Assembly (NCBI RefSeq): GCF_034627025.1
Contig: NZ_CP141050.1
Coordinates: 1,059,001-1,123,000 of the forward strand
Length of the DNA stretch: 64,000 nt
Direction: 5' to 3'
Origin: Microvirga lotononidis
Lineage (GTDB): Bacteria; Pseudomonadota; Alphaproteobacteria; Rhizobiales; Beijerinckiaceae
Positions 34,267-42,685 of this stretch are shown here, piece by piece. The notes under the pieces are model-generated. The model searched no databases. It saw only the letters and a list, made by a program, of their open reading frames with translations, and was not told where the DNA came from. How positions within the stretch are numbered: the first letter of the stretch is position 1; every line of letters begins with the position of its first letter. The position numbers and the translations under genes were made by a program.

Positions 34267-35463
34267 ATGACCCTCCCGCTTGCGCAGCTCAAGGTTCTCG
34301 ACGTCAGCCAAGTCATGGCTGGGCCGTTTTGTTGCATGCTCCTCGGCGATATGGGCGCAAACGTAGTCAAGGTTGAGCCTCCGGGAACCGGCGATCAGAC
34401 ACGACGAGCCATGGGCTTCCGCCTAAAGGGGGCCGACAGCGGTGGCTTTCTCGCGCTGAACAGGAACAAGCGCAGCATTGAGATCGACCTGAAGAGCGAA
34501 GCCGGACGCGACGTGTTCTACGATCTCGTTCGCACGGCCGACATCCTTGTCGAGAACTACCGGCCAGGCGTCACCGCGAGATTGAAGATCGACTATCCGA
34601 CATTACGGGAGATCAACCCGCGCCTCGTATATGCGAGCATCTCAGGCTTTGGGCAAACAGGCCCCTGGGCCCAACGCCCGGGCTTCGACCTGATTGCACA
34701 AGCTATGAGCGGCGTGATGAGTGGAACGGGCTATCCGGGGCTGCCGCCGGTGAAGAACAGTATTCCGGTTGCCGACCTTGGGTCCGGACTGCTGGCGCTC
34801 TACGGCATCCTCAGCGCCGTCATCGGGCGTGAGCAGACTGGGGAGGGGCAATTCATCGACGCCTCTTTGTTCGAGACGGCCCTGAGCCTGTCGATCTGGG
34901 AAACGGCGGAGTATTGGGGCACCGGACGGGTGCCCGGCCCGATCGGGAGTGCTAACCGCATGAGCGCGCCGTACCAGGCTGTGCGCGCCTCCGACGGTTA
35001 CCTTGTTATCGGGGCGGCCAACCAGAAACTCTGGGTAAGCCTGTGCGAGGTCATCGGGCGTCCAGATCTCGTCGAAGACAGGCGTTTTCTGACCAACACC
35101 GATCGGCTCCAGCATCGTGAGGAACTGATCCGAGAGATCGAGAAGAACCTGAAAGAACGATCGAGGGACGAATGGACGGATGCCTTCCTGGCAGCGGGCA
35201 TTCCAGCCGCACCGATCTATGATTATGCGCAGGCACTACAGAGCAAGCAGGCGAGCGCGCGAGACATGGTGATGGAGATGGATCATCCAGTGGAGGGAGC
35301 GATCAAGGCTCTAGGATTTCCCGTGAAGATGGGCGGAACGCCTCAACAAGTGCGCTACCCGCCCCCGCTCCTAGGGCAACACACGGAGGCCGTGCTGGCT
35401 GAGCTCGGATACGATACCGGCCGCATTCAGGCTCTGCGTGAGCAGGGAGCGTTCGGCCCATGA
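34267..35463 (+). CDS. CaiB/BaiF CoA-transferase family III
   Basis: A 398-residue CoA transferase. The family opening PLAQLKVLDVSQVMAGPFCC leads to the GDMGANVVKVEPPG loop; the catalytic aspartate is D170 in IPVADLGSG. It should move CoA from a donor thioester to a carboxylate, here presumably an acid derived from the imported substrate. It overlaps the enoyl-CoA hydratase gene by 4 bp and follows the ATPase by 142 bp of non-coding sequence, so a secondary promoter is possible. Confidence 0.92.
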   Translation: MTLPLAQLKVLDVSQVMAGPFCCMLLGDMGANVVKVEPPGTGDQTRRAMGFRLKGADSGGFLALNRNKRSIEIDLKSEAGRDVFYDLVRTADILVENYRPGVTARLKIDYPTLREINPRLVYASISGFGQTGPWAQRPGFDLIAQAMSGVMSGTGYPGLPPVKNSIPVADLGSGLLALYGILSAVIGREQTGEGQFIDASLFETALSLSIWETAEYWGTGRVPGPIGSANRMSAPYQAVRASDGYLVIGAANQKLWVSLCEVIGRPDLVEDRRFLTNTDRLQHREELIREIEKNLKERSRDEWTDAFLAAGIPAAPIYDYAQALQSKQASARDMVMEMDHPVEGAIKALGFPVKMGGTPQQVRYPPPLLGQHTEAVLAELGYDTGRIQALREQGAFGP

Positions 35464-36230
35464 GTGGCAACGTTCACCTTAGGCGGGAAGGCCCGGTCGC
35501 TCACGTAACCTTTGATCGTCCCGAGGCGCGCAACGCCATGACGTGGGCGATGTATGAGCAACTCGCGTCCATATGCGGGCGCATTGGAGCCGATTCTGCT
35601 ATCCGCGTCGCGACCTTCCGGGGAACTGGTGGATCCTTCGTGGCTGGGACCGACATCCAGCAATTTACCGAGTTCCGAACCGGTGATGATGGCGTCGAAT
35701 ATGAACGCCGCATGGAAAGATTCCTGACGAGCCTCGACCGGCTGCCCTGTCCCACCCTTGCCGTCGTTGATGGCTGGTGCGTCGGAGGAGGGCTTGCGAT
35801 TGCGGCGTGCTGCGACTTGCGCATTGCAACACCCGCTGCATCATTCGGTGTTCCCATCGCACGGACCCTGGGGAACTGCCTATCCATGAGCAGCTACGCC
35901 CGCCTTGTTGCAGAGTTCGGGATCGGCCGTGTCAAGCGCATGATCCTTGGAGGAACCCTTCTGTCCGCCGCCGAAGCTCGGGAAGCCGGCTTCGTGACAG
36001 AGATTGTTGAGGCAGGAAGCATCGATGATAGAACGGCCGAATGGGTTGTCCGGCTGACTCGAAACGCACCCATTACAATGCGGGTCAGTAAAGAGGCAAT
36101 CCGGCGGGTGATTGCGTCCGGCGTGCTCGAAGGGGACGACCTGATCCGCGATTGCTATGGCAGTGCGGATTTCCATGAAGGCGTCAGCGCGTTCCTCGCC
36201 AAGCGTAAGCCTGCGTGGAGCGGCCGGTAG
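35460..36230 (+). CDS. Enoyl-CoA hydratase/isomerase family protein
   Basis: A 256-residue crotonase-fold enzyme: VAHVTFDRPEARNAMTWAMY, the first oxyanion-hole region GTGGSFVAGTDIQQF, and the second, VDGWCVGGGLAIAACCDLRIA. It probably hydrates or cleaves the CoA thioester made by the preceding CoA transferase, to which it is coupled by an ATGA overlap. The catalytic acids cannot be assigned confidently by eye, so hydratase, isomerase or lyase activity remains open. A strong terminator 74 bp downstream ends the operon. Confidence 0.9.
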   Translation: MSGNVHLRREGPVAHVTFDRPEARNAMTWAMYEQLASICGRIGADSAIRVATFRGTGGSFVAGTDIQQFTEFRTGDDGVEYERRMERFLTSLDRLPCPTLAVVDGWCVGGGLAIAACCDLRIATPAASFGVPIARTLGNCLSMSSYARLVAEFGIGRVKRMILGGTLLSAAEAREAGFVTEIVEAGSIDDRTAEWVVRLTRNAPITMRVSKEAIRRVIASGVLEGDDLIRDCYGSADFHEGVSAFLAKRKPAWSGR

Positions 36231-36303
36231 TTAATCAGTTCCATTCGACGAAGCGAAACCAAGAAGTTCTCAACCGGCTCGGTGTTTTACAAATTTGTAC
36301 AAA

Positions 36304-36335
36304 AGAAAAGCCACCTTGGTTAAGGTGGCTTTTCT
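36304..36335 (+). terminator. Rho-independent terminator of the catabolic operon
   Basis: AGAAAAGCCACCTT pairs with AAGGTGGCTTTTCT around GGTT, giving a long stem with A runs on one side and T runs on the other, so it can act in both directions. It lies 74 bp after the enoyl-CoA hydratase stop and before the IS3-type gene. Confidence 0.85.
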
Positions 36336-36456
36336 CAAGCTGGCCGGGATCCGGGGGCTTCGGATCAGGCTGCGGCTGTCCGCCGTCAGCACTCATGAGA
36401 CAGATCGGGTGAGTTGAGGAAGGGAGAGGTTCTGGTTCATCGTAGCCCATGAGGAC

Positions 36457-36805
36457 ATGACGATGAGACAGAAGCACAGGCCGGAGAAAGAGCCGGCTGA
36501 GACGGTGGTCAAGGAGATCCGCCGCGCCACCCGCAAGCACTACTCCGCCGAGGAGAAGATCCGCATCGTGCTGGAAGGGCTGCGCGGCGAGGACAGCATC
36601 GCCGAGCTTTGCCGGCGCGAGGGCATTTCGCCCAACGGGTATTACCGCTGGTCCAAGGAGTTCCTGGAAGCCGGCAAGAAGCGCCTGGCCGGCGACACGG
36701 CCCGGGAGGCCACCTCGGACGAGGTCAGGGGCCTGCGCCGGGAGGCTGTCGCCCTCAAGGAGGTGGTGGCCGATCTCACCCTCGAGAACCGCCTGGTCAA
36801 AAAAA
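36457..36805 (+). pseudogene. IS3-family transposase orfA, truncated by another insertion sequence
   Basis: About 116 codons of an IS3-type OrfA: RKHYSAEEKIRIVLEGLRGE, then SIAELCRREGISPNGYYRWSKEF (helix-turn-helix) and a leucine-zipper part ending LTLENRLVKK. In intact relatives this continues to a SMIGDGG-type end and an overlapping orfB. Here the reading frame is cut exactly at 36805/36806 by the left terminal repeat of the next element, and no orfB is present on the far side, so a deletion accompanied or followed the insertion. Confidence 0.8.
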
Positions 36806-36830
36806 CTAGGACGGCAAAGTTAACTGGCAG
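36806..36830 (+). repeat. Left terminal inverted repeat of the insertion sequence
   Basis: The repeat begins CTAGGACGGCAAAG; its partner is at 38359-38383. The outer CTA encodes the transposase stop codon on the minus strand. Confidence 0.8.
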
Positions 36831-38311
36831 GCCTGCTGTTCGAGAGCCGCCAGGTAAGCGGCGGGATCGTGTCGAAACCGGGTGCGCAGAGTTCGCGCGC
36901 GGCGGCCTCTCTCCAGACGCTGGCGCAAGCTTCTCCAGTGCTCTCGGTTCGCGACGCCCAAGTCGCGAGCTGTCGGAGCCTGCACGCGCGTCGCGGTAGC
37001 GGCGAGCAGCCGGACCGGGCCGCGCAGAACCGCACCAGGGGCTGCCGTCTTGCGGCCGGTGGCGCGCCGCTCGTGATAGCGCTGGGAGCCGAACAGCTGT
37101 TCGAGATCGTTGTTGGTGCGCGGCAGGTCCGGCACCGCATAGGTGTGGAACAGGCCAGGGCGATCGCTGCGCGTGACCTTCTGGAAATGATCGAAGGCCT
37201 CGGCCAGCGTGCCGGCCTTGTTGCGCTGCCGCTGCATCGCACCCAGCACCCCGTTCACCCGCCGCCGCACCATCGCCGCACTCTCCTCGTGCGGATTGCC
37301 AAGCCAATGCGCCACGGCGTGCACGAACCGGTAGGCGTACGCCACGTCCGGCCACAAGCCGGCCACCGTCTCCAATCGTCGCTTCAGTTTGAGGCCCGAG
37401 GCGGAAAGCGGGGCCCGACCATCATCGGTGATCGCGCTGCGCACGGCCGCACAATACCCCTGCACGATCGCCGCTTCGGGATCTTCCCGCTCCTCCACAG
37501 CGCGCACGATCCCGCGGATGCCGCGCACCTGCTTCTTGAGTTCCTTCTTGGCATGCCGGTCGGCCTCGAAGATCGGATGCGCCGCCTCGCGCAGGAAATG
37601 GAACTGACACAGCTGATGCGGCACGCCCGGCAGCACCTGGGCGACGGCCTGGCGAATGGAGGTCTGACCGTCGCTGATCACGCCCGCGACCGGCACGCCC
37701 ACGGCGGCCACCGCCTCGCGCAGCAGCCCCGCCAGATCCTGGGCCCGGCCGGAGAGCAGGCTGCGGGCGAGCACGATGATCCCCGAGAGGCAGTCGCGGA
37801 TCACCCACAGCACCTCATGGCCGACATCCGGCTGCACGCCATCCAACGCCAGAATGACCCGCCCCTGCCGGGCCAGGAGCCTCTGCAGCGGGCGGCGCTC
37901 CAGCAGCCTTGTGGCGAGCAGCTCATCGTAGCGGTCGAGCAGGTTGGTGACACTGCGCTCGGCAATCGCCACGCCGCGGGTGGTGAGCACCGCGTGGATC
38001 TCGGGCACGCTGCGATGCTCGCGTTGGCGCAAGGCCCCGACGAGGGCGATGATGTCCAGGCCGAACTCGTGCTGGGGCAAGGCCAGGGCCCCCTCGACCT
38101 CGGGCCGGTAGGGCTTGTGATAGCGGGCGCAGCCGAGGGTCTCGCACCAGCGGATCTTGAGCCGCAAGCGGATCGATCCGGTCAGCGTCACAAGGGAGCG
38201 ATGGTTCTCGTAGCGGATGCGCATCGGGGCTTTGCAGGCCGGACACAGCCGACAGGCGGGACGCAGCACCCGCTCGCGCTCCGGCGGCTGGCGCCCTGAG
38301 AGTCTGGTCAT
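36806..38311 (-). CDS. DDE-type transposase of a 1.58-kb insertion sequence
   Basis: A transposase of about 501 residues. It begins with a zinc-ribbon-like part (CRLCPACKAPM...CETLGCARYH), then a DDE core of mutator/MULE type: VILALDGVQPDVG, GVISDGQTSIRQAV and the CQFHFLREAAHPIF block. A Glu in the later helical region (NNDLEQLFGS) may complete the triad. I cannot assign an IS family with certainty. The stop codon TAG is formed by the outermost three bases of the terminal repeat. Start at 38311 (MTRLSGRQPPERER); the frame is open to 38353. Confidence 0.85.
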   Translation of the reverse strand: MTRLSGRQPPERERVLRPACRLCPACKAPMRIRYENHRSLVTLTGSIRLRLKIRWCETLGCARYHKPYRPEVEGALALPQHEFGLDIIALVGALRQREHRSVPEIHAVLTTRGVAIAERSVTNLLDRYDELLATRLLERRPLQRLLARQGRVILALDGVQPDVGHEVLWVIRDCLSGIIVLARSLLSGRAQDLAGLLREAVAAVGVPVAGVISDGQTSIRQAVAQVLPGVPHQLCQFHFLREAAHPIFEADRHAKKELKKQVRGIRGIVRAVEEREDPEAAIVQGYCAAVRSAITDDGRAPLSASGLKLKRRLETVAGLWPDVAYAYRFVHAVAHWLGNPHEESAAMVRRRVNGVLGAMQRQRNKAGTLAEAFDHFQKVTRSDRPGLFHTYAVPDLPRTNNDLEQLFGSQRYHERRATGRKTAAPGAVLRGPVRLLAATATRVQAPTARDLGVANREHWRSLRQRLERGRRARTLRTRFRHDPAAYLAALEQQACQLTLPS

Positions 38312-38358
38312 CCCGCACCTCCCATCAGGTACAGAAGACCCCCACCACCACACTCTAT

Positions 38359-38383
38359 CAGACAGTCAGGTTTGCCGTCTTAG
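38359..38383 (-). repeat. Right terminal inverted repeat of the insertion sequence
   Basis: Read on the minus strand it begins CTAAGACGGCAAAC and matches the left repeat at 19 of 25 positions. Confidence 0.8.
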
Positions 38384-38421
38384 ATTCTTTATACTCACGT
38401 CAGGAAACCCAGCCATCATCC

Positions 38422-38441
38422 GGATTACGAATTTGTAATCC
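38422..38441. promoter_or_regulatory. Perfect inverted repeat upstream of the BA14K gene
   Basis: GGATTAC-GAATTT-GTAATCC is a perfect 7-bp dyad with a 6-bp spacer, 137 bp before the BA14K start. It could be an operator; no regulator can be named. Confidence 0.3.
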
Positions 38442-38577
38442 CCCGCAGGCATTTTGTTCATCCACGATTTAGTTCAGCCCCTCGATAATCTGCCCTATAA
38501 ACCGAGGCGCCAAACGGAACGGCTGTCACCATGCCGGACCCGTTTGGACCTCACTGGTAAAGGTCAATCAGACGATC

Positions 38578-38985
38578 ATGCGTAAGCTAACTTCTCTCGT
38601 TCTCGCCGCCTCTGTCCTGGCGGCTCCTATGTCTCAGGCGATTGCAGCACCCCGCGCCAAGATGCCAGAGATCACCAAGCAGTACCCGGGTGAGAGCTAC
38701 ACCCAATACCGCCGCTACTACGGCGGCCCCCGCTATTATAATGGCCCGCGCTATTACCGCCGCGGCGGAAACGGCGGTGCGGTTGCTGCTGGCGTCCTTG
38801 GCCTCGCCGCTGGCGCTCTGGTCGCTGGCGCGATCGCCAACCAGGCACAGGCGGCTCCGCCGCCGCCTCCCGGTACGCAGGACCCGCAACTCGCGGCCTA
38901 CTGTGCCCGCAAGTACCGTTCGTACGACCCGGTCACGGGGACGTTCATGGCAAACAACGGCTATCGCTACGTCTGCACGTACTAA
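38578..38985 (+). CDS. BA14K-family exported protein with glycine-zipper segment
   Basis: A 135-residue protein. It has a signal peptide (MRKLTSLVLAASVLAAPMSQ), a Tyr/Arg/Gly-rich region (YRRYYGGPRYYNGPRYYRRG), a hydrophobic glycine-zipper stretch (AAGVLGLAAGALVAGAIANQ) and the BA14K C-terminus AYCARKYRSYDPVTGTFMAN with paired cysteines. Such proteins are common in Hyphomicrobiales; in Brucella BA14K is immunogenic and lectin-like. Envelope location is well supported, molecular function is not known. The ATG at 38578 begins the signal peptide. A terminator follows at 39009. Confidence 0.85.
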   Translation: MRKLTSLVLAASVLAAPMSQAIAAPRAKMPEITKQYPGESYTQYRRYYGGPRYYNGPRYYRRGGNGGAVAAGVLGLAAGALVAGAIANQAQAAPPPPPGTQDPQLAAYCARKYRSYDPVTGTFMANNGYRYVCTY

Positions 38986-39008
38986 TCGGCCCGGCCCTAG
39001 ACGAACGC

Positions 39009-39037
39009 AAAGAGGCTCCAACCAGGGGCCTCTTTTT
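39009..39037 (+). terminator. Rho-independent terminator after the BA14K gene
   Basis: AAAGAGGC and GCCTCTTT form a stem around TCCAACCAGGG-type loop sequence, followed by TTTTT. It sits 24 bp past the BA14K stop. Confidence 0.8.
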
Positions 39038-39151
39038 ATGAGCGTATCGTCAAACCTCTGGAAATTCGACCAATTACGATCCGGACTTTCTTCAGTTCCC
39101 TTAAAATCATCCCATCGATCCGATGATTTGAGAAACCCCGAAAGGCTCGAA

Positions 39152-39574
39152 ATGACCGATGCTCCCGCCTCCCATCCGCAGGACCTCCCTCGCGATCCGA
39201 TGACGGATGTCGGTCGCCTCCTGATCCGCGCTTACAATGGCGATCAGTTCGACCCCTTCTTCATGGCCGGTCACCCGAGCCGGACTAAGGAGCCAAACGT
39301 CATCATCCGATCCTGCTTCTATTACTCGATCCTGATGACGCCGAAGATCACGATGATCTACGACAACAGCGGCCGCGGCGGCATGTGCGACATGACCGTC
39401 GACGAGATTTCCGTGATCTGGAAAACGCCCGCCCTGCTCGAAAGCCTCGGAACGACCTTCGAGGCCCTTCAGGATGGTACCGCCATCATCACGGCGACAG
39501 AGGCGCCGAAACCGGACATCGACCTCTGGGCCCGGATTGCCGAGGCCGAAGGGAATGTTCTGAAGGCGGCCTAA
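39152..39574 (+). CDS. Hypothetical protein of the small-gene array
   Basis: A 140-residue cytoplasmic protein: an acidic/proline N-terminus (MTDAPASHPQDLPRDPMTDV), then a mixed alpha-beta domain with PNVIIRSCFYYSILMTPKIT and CDMTVDEISVIWKTPALLES, ending in a helix. I recognise no family. The start at 39152 is preceded by AGAAACCCCGAAAGGCTCGA, a form of the AAxCCCC leader seen before several genes between 39 and 51 kb. It converges with the gene at 39576. Confidence 0.6.
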   Translation: MTDAPASHPQDLPRDPMTDVGRLLIRAYNGDQFDPFFMAGHPSRTKEPNVIIRSCFYYSILMTPKITMIYDNSGRGGMCDMTVDEISVIWKTPALLESLGTTFEALQDGTAIITATEAPKPDIDLWARIAEAEGNVLKAA

Positions 39575-39575
39575 A

Positions 39576-39980
39576 TCAGCGCAACTCGCTCCGGTGATAG
39601 GAATACTCGTTTTGAGATCCATCCTCGTGCCGCTCGACGATCCGGACCCGCTTGCCCTTGTCGAGAACCTCAAATGTCACGACGCTATCGAGCGGATCGG
39701 TTCGCCAGCGCCCGGTTTCGGTGGCCCAGATCACACGGTTGCCTTCGAGGCGACACCGATAGCTCCAAAGCTTGCCATCGGAAGGCCGATTGTAGGTAAT
39801 GACGGAAACTTCGCCTTCGGCCTGGGCTTTCATAATCGATGGCTTTCTGCCCATCACACCGCCAATAGCGGCACGACAAATCTCACCTCGCTCAGCCGGG
39901 GTATGTTCGGCCGCATAAGCCGATACTGACACGGCTAACCCTGCGACCAGGATTCCAAAACGTCTCATCGCTATTCTCAT
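39576..39980 (-). CDS. Small exported hypothetical protein
   Basis: A 134-residue protein with a signal peptide (MRRFGILVAGLAVSVSAYA, cleavage near AEH), followed by a beta-rich domain with YRCRLEGNRVIWATETGRW and an end rich in charged residues (VRIVERHEDGSQNEYSYHRS). Two cysteines (ICRAA, YRCRL) could pair in the periplasm. The 'C.AAI...MG..P.IM' and 'Y.C.L.GNRV.W' pattern recurs in exported Hyphomicrobiales proteins of unknown function. Start at 39980 or at the internal Met four codons on. Confidence 0.6.
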   Translation of the reverse strand: MRIAMRRFGILVAGLAVSVSAYAAEHTPAERGEICRAAIGGVMGRKPSIMKAQAEGEVSVITYNRPSDGKLWSYRCRLEGNRVIWATETGRWRTDPLDSVVTFEVLDKGKRVRIVERHEDGSQNEYSYHRSELR

Positions 39981-40039
39981 TTGAATTCTGGTATGGGGGC
40001 TACCAATGCTCGATCGATTCCGCTCTCGGATTACCTGCT

Positions 40040-40482
40040 ATGTTGCCGAAATGCCATAAGCCACTCCTCATGAGCGCACTGCTCGGAGCCACTCTGAGCG
40101 CGATTGCGATACGCCCCACCTCTGCCGGCGAGCTCTATATCTATGAGCACAACCTGTCGGTCATCGACTGGTTTGTCGTCGGGGACAAAATCAAAGCAAC
40201 CTATTCCAAGCCAAAGGCCAGCCTCGCAGCGGCAGGGGTCAAGGAGGGGGCAGTCCTTTTCGAAGGGACTACGAAGGAAACCGGATCGTCGGCACCGCAT
40301 TCGCGTTCAAATCCGGCTGCGCCCCTGCCCCCTATCAGGTGATCGGTATGGAGCAGGGAAGCCAGATCATCCTTCGCGCTCCGGGCCCAGTCAGATCCAA
40401 GACCGGATGCGACATCATCGGGTACTCCGCAAAAAGCCCTCATGCCGAACTGACGTTCCACTATTCTGCCACCCACCATTGA
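40040..40482 (+). pseudogene. Exported hypothetical protein disrupted by a frameshift
   Basis: The first frame gives a signal peptide (LMSALLGATLSAIAIRPTSA) and ELYIYEHNLSVIDWFVVGDK, ending AAAGVKEGAVLFEG. At about 40265 coding sequence jumps to another frame, continuing DYEGNRIVGTAFAFKSGC and running to TGA at 40482 with a cysteine-containing end (TGCDIIGYSAKSPHAELTFH). The joined product of about 147 residues looks like one exported protein with paired cysteines. The shift lies in GAAGGGACTACGAAGG. It may be real decay or a sequencing error. Confidence 0.65.
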
Positions 40483-40562
40483 TCGTCAGGACCCTGCCTG
40501 CAGGATCCCGCTGGGTCAGCCTGTGCTATGATCCGGATTAGTTCAAACGGACGGTTGCGGTG

Positions 40563-41726
40563 ATGGAGGCATCACTCCTTAGCAGCTTCGCTTGCCACGA
40601 CGGGCAGGAAAGCCTCGTCCTCGGCCAGAGGCCGGACGGCTCCATCGCTCACCTCTCTGAGGTCCCTCGAGGGACAGCCTGCGAGTGCATCTGTCCCGGC
40701 TGCGGGGCTCCCCTCGTGGCCCGGAAGGGAGAAGTCCAACACCACCATTTCGGTCACCAGGGCACTGAAGACGGGCGGCCCTGCAACACTGGACCGGAAA
40801 CCGCCCTGCACAAATTCGCCAAGGAGGTTCTGGAACAGAAGCTACAGCTCTTCCTGCCGACCCTGGACCTTTGGGACGGTTCGGAGCGGTGGGTAGGCTT
40901 CGAAGGGAAGTCCTACGAATTTGACGCCGCCGTCTTGGAGAACCGCCTGGGCGAGATCATTCCCGACGTCGTCGTTCGAAAGGGAAACAGAGACCTGATC
41001 GTCGAGTTTGCCGTCACCCATGAATGCGGGCCTGCCAAGATCGCGCAAATCGTCGATATGGACATCAGCGCCATTGAGGTCGATCTATCCAGACTGCCCC
41101 GCGACATCTCGCGGGAGGGGCTCGAAGATGCCATCCTCCACGCCGCCCCGCGCAAATGGATCCACAATCCGAGAACCCGGGAAGGGCAGCGGGAACTTGA
41201 AACCCGTCGGCGCCGGCTAGCCGACACACTCTCCCGACAGGTATCTCCTCTTGTGAAGGCCTATCGAGCGGCTCTCGAGAGCCATCGAACCTCCCGCAAT
41301 GCGTGCTTGGCGGTAGGCCGCATCGAGAGCGATGGCACGGAGAGGGCTATTGGTCACGATGTCCCCGGATCGGGTTGCTTTAAGGTCCCGCCACGGGACT
41401 GGCAGGCAACCATCGTCTCCGGCGTGATCGAACAGGCTGTTGTTGGAAGATCCGCCCATATCACTGTCAAGGAGGCGCTTCGGAAGCTCAAGGATCGAGG
41501 CTGGATCAATTTCCGTTTCAGTCGCATCTCCGAAGACCAGGCGGCTGCACTGCGAGAAAGCTTGGTTCAATTCGAATTTCCAGAATTCGCAATTCAGGCG
41601 TGGGCCACTGCCCTCTCCCGCCAAAGCATCCTTGTTCCGGTCTCCAGCACGGGACGCTGGATTTTCCATCCCATGATCGTCAAGGAGATCCAGTCCAAGC
41701 GCCGCGCCAATCAGCAATCCAGATAG
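40563..41726 (+). CDS. CoiA-like protein: zinc ribbon plus PD-(D/E)xK-type nuclease domain
   Basis: A 387-residue protein. Residues ~40-75 hold a CoiA-type zinc ribbon (CECICPGCGAPLVARKGEVQ then HHHFGH), followed by ETALHKFAKEVLEQKL and a restriction-endonuclease-like core with IIPDVVVRKGNRDLIVEFAV (Asp and Glu of the active site). The C-terminal half is helical and unassigned. CoiA-family proteins process DNA during competence; stand-alone relatives on mobile elements may be nucleases of unknown purpose. A GTG directly before the ATG is an alternative start. The neighbours are small unknown genes, giving no competence context. Confidence 0.7.
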   Translation: MEASLLSSFACHDGQESLVLGQRPDGSIAHLSEVPRGTACECICPGCGAPLVARKGEVQHHHFGHQGTEDGRPCNTGPETALHKFAKEVLEQKLQLFLPTLDLWDGSERWVGFEGKSYEFDAAVLENRLGEIIPDVVVRKGNRDLIVEFAVTHECGPAKIAQIVDMDISAIEVDLSRLPRDISREGLEDAILHAAPRKWIHNPRTREGQRELETRRRRLADTLSRQVSPLVKAYRAALESHRTSRNACLAVGRIESDGTERAIGHDVPGSGCFKVPPRDWQATIVSGVIEQAVVGRSAHITVKEALRKLKDRGWINFRFSRISEDQAAALRESLVQFEFPEFAIQAWATALSRQSILVPVSSTGRWIFHPMIVKEIQSKRRANQQSR

Positions 41727-41759
41727 CCGCTTTCCCATAGCACGTAGGAGGTCTTCGAT

Positions 41760-41815
41760 TTCGGGATCATTGCCGCAAACAGATGATCGGACAAATCCCC
41801 GAAAGGATCCTCACG
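41760..41815 (+). promoter_or_regulatory. Hairpin leader ending in ATCCCCGAA
   Basis: TTCGGGAT (41760-41767) can pair with ATCCCCGAA (41795-41803) with one bulged C, just upstream of the AAAGGATC ribosome-binding region and the ATG at 41816. The element at 42686 has the same layout with compensating base changes. Confidence 0.4.
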
Positions 41816-42151
41816 ATGGACGCGAGCCGCTACTCCCTGAAGCTCCACACGGACTTCCCCGGCAAGGGCTGGCTCCTTGAGCTCCACATGAACGACAGCG
41901 ACGAAGAAGAGGTTGCCTTCGTCGAGACGTTCCGGGCCACCGCCTTCCGCTACCTTGGCGCGGCGCCACATGGGTTCACCCGCCATGAGGACGGGAAGCG
42001 CTTCGTCGACACCTGCTGGTTCCTGCAGGGCGAAAGCTCGACTTGGCTGATGTTTGAGTTCTGGACCAGCGACCAGACGGCTATCCTCGATGGAGTTATC
42101 CGCGTCATTGAGGCGCTGGAAACCCAGGGCGTATCCGTCGTTCTGCAGTGA
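41816..42151 (+). CDS. Hypothetical protein of the small-gene array
   Basis: A 111-residue soluble protein: MDASRYSLKLHTDFPGKGWL, then acidic NDSDEEEVAFVETFRATAFR and an aromatic beta-rich part with CWFLQGESSTWLMFEFWTSD. Composition and codon use look genuine, but no family comes to mind. The start at 41816 follows AAAGGATCCTCACG and a hairpin leader; upstream ATG codons would run through the hairpin. The next gene starts 13 bp downstream, so they are probably co-transcribed. Confidence 0.6.
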   Translation: MDASRYSLKLHTDFPGKGWLLELHMNDSDEEEVAFVETFRATAFRYLGAAPHGFTRHEDGKRFVDTCWFLQGESSTWLMFEFWTSDQTAILDGVIRVIEALETQGVSVVLQ

Positions 42152-42163
42152 TACAGTGCCACC

Positions 42164-42595
42164 ATGGCCGATCACTTCAAGTCCACCTATTATGTGCTCG
42201 ATCCCAAAGGGACCGTGCATCGGATCAAGACAAAGACTATCGGGGAGCTACGAACCCTCGATAGCTTCCGCCGCCAGTGCCTGATCCATGGCTATACGGC
42301 CAAGGATCAGGAACAGGTCGAGGCCGACATCCAGGCCAAGATCTATGAGCAGATCTTTGGTGGGGACGTGCTCAAGCACGAGATCCAGAACGCCTTCCTT
42401 GAGGCAAATGGAACGCTAGTCGATCACGACAATCCAAATTCGTTCTTTGAGGCCATCGGTTATAGCCGCACCCTGAGAGACCGCTGCAAAAGGCAGCACA
42501 AGCGGTACATGGAGGACGGGAAACTTCCGGGTGGCGGCTTCGTCTGCAATGACCCGGCCCCTTACCATGTCGATCTGCCGGGGTTCTCCGCCTGA
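42164..42595 (+). CDS. Hypothetical protein of the small-gene array
   Basis: A 143-residue, charged, mostly helical protein: MADHFKSTYYVLDPKGTVHR, ELRTLDSFRRQCLIHGYTAK, a helix with DIQAKIYEQIFGGDVLKHEI and an end with FVCNDPAPYHVDLPGFSA. Possible nucleic-acid-associated roles are only a guess. It lies 13 bp behind the preceding small gene and is followed by a strong terminator, so the two form an operon. Confidence 0.55.
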   Translation: MADHFKSTYYVLDPKGTVHRIKTKTIGELRTLDSFRRQCLIHGYTAKDQEQVEADIQAKIYEQIFGGDVLKHEIQNAFLEANGTLVDHDNPNSFFEAIGYSRTLRDRCKRQHKRYMEDGKLPGGGFVCNDPAPYHVDLPGFSA

Positions 42596-42601
42596 CCCGC
42601 C

Positions 42602-42630
42602 AACCCGCCCTCATAAGGGGCGGGTTTTCT
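42602..42630 (+). terminator. Rho-independent terminator
   Basis: AACCCGCC pairs with GGGCGGGTT around a CTCATAAG-type loop, followed by TTTCT. It ends the two-gene unit 41816-42595. Confidence 0.85.
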
Positions 42631-42685
42631 AATGCTCACATTTTCAAACCCCATCGCCCTGATCCCGGCTCATCTCAATTCTCGA

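Larger units (their letters stand above)
36806..38383. mobile_element. Insertion sequence with 25-bp terminal inverted repeats
   Basis: The left end (36806-36830) begins CTAGGACGGCAAAG and the right end, read inward (38359-38383), begins CTAAGACGGCAAAC; 19 of 25 positions match. Both contain ACTG at positions 18-21. Left flank ends in a run of A, right flank starts ATTCTTTA; no target duplication is seen, consistent with deletion of the IS3 portion next to it. The element holds one gene on the minus strand. Confidence 0.8.

Noticed and set aside
36869..38299. 476-codon plus-strand frame antisense to the IS transposase
   Set aside because: The minus-strand transposase has DDE motifs and fits the terminal repeats; the antisense frame has none.
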